Made by a program: the position numbers and the translations under genes. Of a stretch of DNA of 10,868 bases, positions 6,671 through 10,868 are shown piece after piece (position 1 is the stretch's first letter; each line of letters starts with the position of its first letter). Under the pieces are notes generated by a model. It saw only the letters and a program-made list of their open reading frames with translations, was not told where the DNA came from and did not search any database. Origin of the DNA: Pseudomonadota bacterium (GTDB lineage: Bacteria; Pseudomonadota; Gammaproteobacteria; Steroidobacterales; Woeseiaceae); NCBI GenBank assembly GCA_022567775.1, contig JADFGH010000033.1, positions 1 to 10,868 on the forward strand, written 5' to 3'.

Positions 6671-8725
6671 TCACGATTCAGCACGGTCCTGCAATTCTGC
6701 CCAACCTTCATGGGGCCGGAAGCGATCGCCGAAATCTGCCGCCAGTCGCTCCATTGTTTGCAATATTTCGCCGACCCCGCGCTTCCTTGCGTAGTGCAAT
6801 GGACCGCCCCTGAACGGCGCGAATCCGGTGCCGAATATGACCCCGGCATCGAGCAGGTCGGCATCGCGCACGATGCCCTCGTGCAGGCAGGCAACCGCCT
6901 CGTTGAGCATTGGCAATATCAGGCGGTCACCGATATCTGGCGTCAGGTCTGAGTCATCTTCCTGTGGCTTGACGGGTTTGCCGTCCTGCCATTCATAGAA
7001 GCCCCTGCCGGATTTTCGACCCAGTTGTTGCTTCTCCACCATCTCGGCGAGCCTGGCTGGCACAGAGCGGTTAAAGGCTGCGCCGAGCACCTGCGCTACG
7101 TGCAATGCAACGTCAATGCCGACAGTGTCCAGGAGTTCGACCGGTCCCATTGGCATGCCGAAGTCTTCCGCCGCCTTGTCGATGGCCGTGAGTGGCACTC
7201 CGGACTCTGCCAGGTGCATGGCCTCGGCCATATAGGGTGCCAGAAGCCGATTAACGACGAATCCCGGTGAGCTTGCACACTCCAGCGGAAACTTGCCGAT
7301 GCCTTTGACGAACGCAAACCCTGAGTCCAGCACCTCAATCGCGGTATCGTCACAACGAATGACTTCGACCAGCGGCAAGGCTGCGACCGGATTGAAAAAG
7401 TGCAGGCCGATGAAGCGATCAGGCGCACTTAAGACCGTGCGCAGATCTTCGAGGCGAATGCTCGACGTATTCGTGGCGAGAATCGCGCCTGCTTTCATGG
7501 ACGATTGCAGCGCCTGGTAGAGCGACTGTTTGGCCTCGAGATCCTCGAAGATAGCCTCGATGATCAAATCGGCGTCCGCCACCCCCTCACCGTTCACATC
7601 CGCCCGTATTCGGTCCGTCGCAGCGGCCCGCTCATTGGCATCGCGGATTTTCTTGCTAAACAGCCTGGCCGCCCGCCTGAGGGCCGGGTCGATGTATTCG
7701 GCCGCGCGATCCTGCAAGGTAACGTGCAGGCCACGCAACGCGCACCAGGCCGCGATATCACCACCCATGACACCGGCGCCGACAACATGCACGTGTTCGA
7801 TCCTCTTGTCCGGCTTGCTACCCTGCGCTTTCAGGCGGTTTTGCAGAAAAAACACACGGACCAGGTTGCGCGAAGTACTGCCGACCATCAGGCCAGCAAA
7901 AGATCGCGCCTCCGCGTCGTAGCCGGTACGTGTCGAGGCGCCGTGTCGCGCCCAGAGATCAATAATCGCGTATGGAGCAGGGTAGTGTTCCTTCCTTGCC
8001 CGGACGGCGACTTGTTTGTACAGGAGTCGGACAACGAACGGCCGCAGGAAAAAAAGATTGAGCAGCCGTTCGGTAAACGGCGCTCTGGCCTTTTGCTTTC
8101 TGGCCGCAACCATCTCACGGGCAGCTTGTTTCCAGTTGTCCGGCGCAGCAATGCGATCAAGCAGTTTTTGCCGTAACGCTTTTTCAACCGTGATTGGCTT
8201 GCCGGTCAACATCAGTTGCATGGCGGCGCGTACGCCAGCTATTTGCACCGCACGGACCGTGCCACCGAAACCGGGATGCAAGCCAAGCTGTACTTCCGGT
8301 AGTCCGATGATCGGTTTCCTGTTGTGTAACGCAAGCCGGTAGTCACAGGCCAGCGCAAGTTCAAGACCGCCGCCAAGCGCAAATCCATTAATGACAGCAA
8401 CTGTGGGACACCGCAATGCTTCCAGCCGGGCGAAGATCTGCTGACCGAGACGAATCAGTTCATAGGCCTGGTCCGCAGAATCTATGCTTGTAAACTCATT
8501 GATATCCGCGCCCATGACAAAGCCGTTTCGCTTGCCTGAATAGAGAACCAGGCCGCGCGGCGGATCAGGCTCCAGCGGCTCGAGCATACTGACCAGCTCC
8601 TGAAGCACCTCTCCTGAAAGTACATTCGGGCCTGCGCCGGCTTTGTCGATGCACCACCAGACGATGCCGTCGCTGTCCGTCTCCTGGCGCCAGTGTTGCA
8701 GGCCTTTTGTTGTGGTGCTGCTCAC
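6671..8725 (-). CDS. FadJ/FadB-type bifunctional enoyl-CoA hydratase / 3-hydroxyacyl-CoA dehydrogenase
   Basis: Alpha subunit of a fatty acid beta-oxidation complex: hydrates trans-2-enoyl-CoA and then oxidises L-3-hydroxyacyl-CoA with NAD+. The 684 residues are slightly shorter than E. coli FadJ (714) or FadB (729). The N-terminal crotonase domain (about 1-210) has the oxyanion region GFALGGGLELALACDYR with Glu122, and the second catalytic glutamate Glu144 in GLPEVQLGLHPGFGGT. The dehydrogenase domain (from about 309) has the Rossmann motif GAGVMG (316-321), NTSS (419-422) and catalytic His442 in HFFNP. The C-terminal part includes PFRGGPLHYA. The start is GTG 8725, 12 bases after the upstream hydrolase gene, with no strong Shine-Dalgarno sequence. 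No thiolase gene (fadA/fadI) is in the window, so FadB, FadJ or a third paralogue cannot be told apart. Confidence 0.93.
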   Translation of the reverse strand: MSSTTTKGLQHWRQETDSDGIVWWCIDKAGAGPNVLSGEVLQELVSMLEPLEPDPPRGLVLYSGKRNGFVMGADINEFTSIDSADQAYELIRLGQQIFARLEALRCPTVAVINGFALGGGLELALACDYRLALHNRKPIIGLPEVQLGLHPGFGGTVRAVQIAGVRAAMQLMLTGKPITVEKALRQKLLDRIAAPDNWKQAAREMVAARKQKARAPFTERLLNLFFLRPFVVRLLYKQVAVRARKEHYPAPYAIIDLWARHGASTRTGYDAEARSFAGLMVGSTSRNLVRVFFLQNRLKAQGSKPDKRIEHVHVVGAGVMGGDIAAWCALRGLHVTLQDRAAEYIDPALRRAARLFSKKIRDANERAAATDRIRADVNGEGVADADLIIEAIFEDLEAKQSLYQALQSSMKAGAILATNTSSIRLEDLRTVLSAPDRFIGLHFFNPVAALPLVEVIRCDDTAIEVLDSGFAFVKGIGKFPLECASSPGFVVNRLLAPYMAEAMHLAESGVPLTAIDKAAEDFGMPMGPVELLDTVGIDVALHVAQVLGAAFNRSVPARLAEMVEKQQLGRKSGRGFYEWQDGKPVKPQEDDSDLTPDIGDRLILPMLNEAVACLHEGIVRDADLLDAGVIFGTGFAPFRGGPLHYARKRGVGEILQTMERLAADFGDRFRPHEGWAELQDRAES

Positions 8726-8737
8726 CGGGTTTCTTTT

Positions 8738-9472
8738 TTATTTAACCTCGAAGTCACAAACAAGGGGCAGGTGATCCGAGTGCCGGACTTCGGGAATTTC
8801 AAAATTCGTCACCTGTATGCCATCCTGATACAGGACAAAGTCGAGTTCTTTGCGCGCCGCACGGCTCGGATACGTAGGCAGGCTTTTCGCATTCGCGCTG
8901 CGCAAACCGGCAGCTCGCATGAACAGATAGATTTCGTTTTCGCCCCAGAATGTATTGAAGTCGCCAGCGACAATCACCGGTTTCGTCGTTTCCTCGATCA
9001 GGTCAAAAAGCATGCGAAGCTGCAGGTGCCGGTGACGATATTTCAAAGACAGGTGCACCAGGAAGACTGCAAAATCCTCCATCTCGAGCTCGATGATCAG
9101 ACGCTTGATGCCGGTGTCGAAATAATGAAAGGTCTCGCCGTGCACGCGTGGCGCGGCCAGGAATGCATTGCCCTGCTTTCTGATTATCGGCAGAAGCTTG
9201 TTGAGCGATTTTGCGCCGTACTTGGTTTCGTACGAGGAATTCATGCCGAGCTCATTGGCGATGGTCTCGGCCTGGTTGATTCGGCGGCTGCGAATCGAGC
9301 CGGTATCTACCTCGATCAGGCCGATGATGTCGGGATCCACCGATTTGATGAAACTGACGATATCGGGCAGCACGGTCTGATTGCCGAGAATGTAGCCGGC
9401 TCCGGGCAGCGGCATATGCATGGAGGCGCCGGCACCGACGCCATATCGAATGTTGTACAGGAGGAGTCTCAT
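8738..9472 (-). CDS. endonuclease/exonuclease/phosphatase (EEP) family hydrolase
   Basis: Metal-dependent phosphodiesterase or phosphatase of the DNase I/EEP fold; the substrate cannot be read from sequence. All core positions are present in the 244 residues: Asn7 in LLLYNIRYG, Glu54 in IIGLIEVD, His140 in VHLSLKYR, Asp171 and Asn173 in AGDFNT, Asp211 in KELDFVLY, and Asp233-His234 in HSDHLPL. It therefore looks catalytically intact. No signal peptide or membrane segment is seen, so it is probably cytoplasmic. ATG 9470-9472 lacks a good Shine-Dalgarno sequence but begins exactly at the first beta strand of the fold. It is followed 12 bases later by the FadJ-like gene, suggesting a two-gene unit, and is divergent from the TIR-like gene. 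DNA repair, nucleotide, phosphoinositide and sphingomyelin-type activities are all possible for this fold. Confidence 0.87.
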   Translation of the reverse strand: MRLLLYNIRYGVGAGASMHMPLPGAGYILGNQTVLPDIVSFIKSVDPDIIGLIEVDTGSIRSRRINQAETIANELGMNSSYETKYGAKSLNKLLPIIRKQGNAFLAAPRVHGETFHYFDTGIKRLIIELEMEDFAVFLVHLSLKYRHRHLQLRMLFDLIEETTKPVIVAGDFNTFWGENEIYLFMRAAGLRSANAKSLPTYPSRAARKELDFVLYQDGIQVTNFEIPEVRHSDHLPLVCDFEVK

Positions 9473-9591
9473 TGGCGGGGCTACGATACATGGCTTTGGT
9501 GCGCGAACAAAGGGCGTGAAGCACGATCCTGCTGGCCATGTAATCCGTCAATTCGCTACACTAGGCCTCAACGAGGCTGACGGAGCAGGCA
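9473..9591. promoter_or_regulatory. divergent promoter region between EEP and TIR-like genes
   Basis: Both flanking genes read outwards from this 119-base gap, so promoters in both directions are expected. On the plus strand TACACT (9557-9562) is a possible -10 box, but no good -35 lies 16-18 bases upstream. GCCTC-AAC-GAGGC (9565-9577) is a small perfect hairpin just after it and ahead of GGAG (9582-9585), the likely ribosome-binding site of the GTG at 9592. Individual elements are weak; the regulatory role rests mainly on gene orientation. Confidence 0.4.
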
Positions 9592-10041
9592 GTGGCCAAA
9601 GATAATCCGATTCGTGTATTTGTAACTCACACTTTCAGGGAGACAGACGATTACCTTCGTGTATTCGAGTTCCTCGAGAGTGTGGACACCTTTTTCTACC
9701 TCAATACCAGCAAACCGGAAAACGTGCCCGAAAGTGGTGGTATGGAAGCCATCAAGGATGAGCTCATTCTGCAGATCAAGGAATGCGAAGCGGTCATCGT
9801 TCTGGCTTCCCTCTACGCGGAGGAGGGCGATCTGGTCTCATACCAGATGGACGTTGCCGAGGCCAACGAAAAACCGCTGATCGTCATTCGGCCGTTTGGA
9901 GGCATAATGGAAACCTCGCCTGACCTCGTTGAACGTGTGAAAGAACATGTCGAATGGAACGAGCGCGAAATGGTCGACGCGCTCAAACGCCAGGCCCGGC
10001 TCGAAGAAACATCGCGTTGGGACGTCGTCGATTTTCCCTAG
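9592..10041 (+). CDS. TIR-like (MTH538/DUF1863, ThsB-related) domain protein
   Basis: A single-domain 149-residue protein recognised as the TIR-like flavodoxin-fold family that includes MTH538 and the ThsB sensor of Thoeris. The pattern follows the family: first strand IRVFVTHTF (7-15), DDYLRVFEFLE (19-29), FFYLNTSKPENVPES (34-48), IKDELILQIKECEAVIVLAS (54-73), KPLIVIRPFGG (94-104), and the C-terminal helix VEWNEREMVDALKRQ (120-134). Where many members have a W-x-x-x-E-I helix start, this one reads LVSYQMDVAEA (81-91), with Gln85 near the usual acidic residue; activity on NAD is therefore uncertain. GTG 9592 has GGAG at 9582-9585. No signal peptide is seen. Its stop overlaps or lies five bases before the glpQ start, implying joint expression. 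No Thoeris effector (ThsA) is present. Confidence 0.8.
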   Translation: MAKDNPIRVFVTHTFRETDDYLRVFEFLESVDTFFYLNTSKPENVPESGGMEAIKDELILQIKECEAVIVLASLYAEEGDLVSYQMDVAEANEKPLIVIRPFGGIMETSPDLVERVKEHVEWNEREMVDALKRQARLEETSRWDVVDFP

Positions 10042-10046
10042 TGAAA

Positions 10047-10868
10047 ATGACGGACAATGACGTATTGATCATCGCCCACCGCGGTGCCTCGGGCTATCTG
10101 CCGGAGCATACGCTGGAGGCCAAGGCGCTCGCTTATGGCATGGGCGCGGATTACCTCGAGCAGGATGTAGTCGCCACCAGGGACGACGAGCTTGTGGTGA
10201 TACACGATATCCATCTGGATCGGGTCAGCAACGTTGCCGAGAAATTCCCGGATCGCAAGCGCGATGATGGTCGTTTTTATGCGCGCGATTTCGACCTGGC
10301 GGAAATCCGCACACTAAGGGCCTGGGAACGGCGCGACGACGATGGCATAACACCGGTATTCCCAAATCGATTCCCGACCGGGCAGGGCGCCTTTCGAATC
10401 CCGACATTGAGAGAAGAGATCAAGCTGGTCCAGGGGCTGAATAAATCGACCGGCAGATCCGTCGGCATCTATGTAGAGATCAAACGGCCCGCCTGGCACC
10501 AGGCTGAGGGTGTCGATATCAGTCCGATACTGCTGCAGCTCCTGGATGATGTCGGCTACAGAACGCGGGAAGACAAGATATATGTCCAGTGCTTCGATCC
10601 GGACGAGGTGCGGCGAATCCGGCATGAACTGGACTGCGAACTGAAATTGACGCAATTGATGGATAATCCGGAATGGGGCGACTATTTTCCAGAGCACGAC
10701 TTTCTGCTTACCCCGGACGGGTTCAGCGAGATCCCGATTCGCGTACATCTCAACGTGACCGACCAGCCGGGGTTCCCGATTCCGTTCTTTCCCTCGTTCA
10801 CCGGGTCCGCTGCCCTTGGCGACATCACCGGTGATGGCAAGATGGAAGTCGTCGCGTCGCCGAGCTTC
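10047..10868 (+). CDS. glpQ: GlpQ-type glycerophosphodiester phosphodiesterase, truncated and joined to an FG-GAP/VCBS-like tail; 3' partial
   Basis: GlpQ hydrolyses glycerophosphodiesters to glycerol-3-phosphate and an alcohol. Residues 1-229 follow GlpQ closely: IAHRGASGYLPEHT (9-22, catalytic His11), DYLEQD (35-40, metal ligands Glu38 and Asp40), LVVIHD (49-54, His53), VFPNRFPTGQ, IYVEIKRP (141-148, Glu144), VQCFDPDEV (180-188) and LLTPDGFSEI (220-229). The family then continues with a YADGIGP-type stretch, absent here. From residue 230 the frame reads on into QPGFPIPFFPSFTGSAALGD and a DITGDGKMEVV calcium-loop motif (259-269) typical of FG-GAP/VCBS repeats, up to the window edge. No signal peptide is seen, unlike periplasmic E. 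coli GlpQ. ATG 10047 is chosen; GTG 10041, overlapping the previous stop, is an alternative. No Shine-Dalgarno sequence is visible, so translational coupling is likely. Confidence 0.85.
   Translation, partial: MTDNDVLIIAHRGASGYLPEHTLEAKALAYGMGADYLEQDVVATRDDELVVIHDIHLDRVSNVAEKFPDRKRDDGRFYARDFDLAEIRTLRAWERRDDDGITPVFPNRFPTGQGAFRIPTLREEIKLVQGLNKSTGRSVGIYVEIKRPAWHQAEGVDISPILLQLLDDVGYRTREDKIYVQCFDPDEVRRIRHELDCELKLTQLMDNPEWGDYFPEHDFLLTPDGFSEIPIRVHLNVTDQPGFPIPFFPSFTGSAALGDITGDGKMEVVASPSF

Noticed and set aside
5969..6952. Long plus-strand open frame (327 codons) across the cNMP-rhodanese start, the gap and the FadJ-like end
   Set aside because: It is antisense to two well-supported genes, shows no recognisable motif, and is explained by GC-rich codon bias.
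7505..8176. Plus-strand open frame of 223 codons inside the FadJ-like gene
   Set aside because: Antisense shadow of a clear beta-oxidation enzyme.
9565..9577. Hairpin GCCTC-AAC-GAGGC before the TIR-like gene as a riboswitch or attenuator
   Set aside because: Five base pairs with no T-run and no conserved aptamer features are too little to call a regulatory RNA.
8693..9580. Plus-strand open frame of 295 codons antisense to the EEP gene
   Set aside because: The minus-strand EEP protein carries the full catalytic motif set; the plus frame has no family features.
9592..10041. Thoeris-type defence system
   Set aside because: The TIR-like gene resembles ThsB only at family level. No ThsA effector or other defence gene is in the window, and the flanks are metabolic.
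1..10868. Search for tRNA, rRNA, CRISPR arrays, insertion sequences and attachment sites
   Set aside because: No cloverleaf, rRNA segment, regularly spaced repeats, transposase motifs or flanking direct repeats were recognised by eye.

Overview
The window looks like chromosomal DNA of a gammaproteobacterium. It is moderately GC-rich, densely packed, and carries the order fabG-acpP-fabF-mltG-tmk-holB-pilZ, which is the arrangement known from Pseudomonas and Xanthomonas relatives. Several starts are not ATG (TTG for fabF, GTG for mltG, the FadJ-like gene and the TIR-like gene). Nothing seen fixes the genus. No rRNA, tRNA, CRISPR array, transposase or phage gene was found, and no stretch without a gene exceeds about 170 bases.

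Left part (1-5433, plus strand): a housekeeping cluster. FabG (5' end cut by the window), AcpP and FabF are the reductase, carrier and condensing enzyme of type II fatty acid elongation. MltG ends glycan strands in peptidoglycan synthesis, Tmk makes dTDP, HolB is the delta-prime subunit of the DNA polymerase III clamp loader, and a canonical PilZ protein serves type IV pilus assembly. A hairpin followed by a T-run lies between acpP and fabF and probably lets acpP be expressed apart from its neighbours. pabC, often found between fabF and mltG in related clusters, is absent. The HolB protein lacks the cysteines of the usual zinc module.

Middle part (5459-9472, minus strand): three genes run back towards the cluster and converge on pilZ. 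In their own direction of transcription they are an endonuclease/exonuclease/phosphatase-fold hydrolase, a FadJ/FadB-type bifunctional beta-oxidation enzyme 12 bases downstream, and, after a 168-base gap, a protein with two cyclic-nucleotide-binding-like domains and a C-terminal rhodanese domain.

Right part (9592-10868, plus strand): a small TIR-like (MTH538/DUF1863, ThsB-related) protein overlaps or abuts a GlpQ-type glycerophosphodiester phosphodiesterase. The latter has no signal peptide and, after about residue 229, abruptly changes into a sequence resembling an FG-GAP/VCBS calcium-loop repeat that runs off the window. This is either a true gene fusion or a chimeric end of an assembly.

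No complete undescribed system can be demonstrated. The best leads are the TIR-like/GlpQ pair and the GlpQ-FG-GAP junction, followed by the duplicated cNMP-rhodanese sensor and the zinc-less delta-prime subunit.
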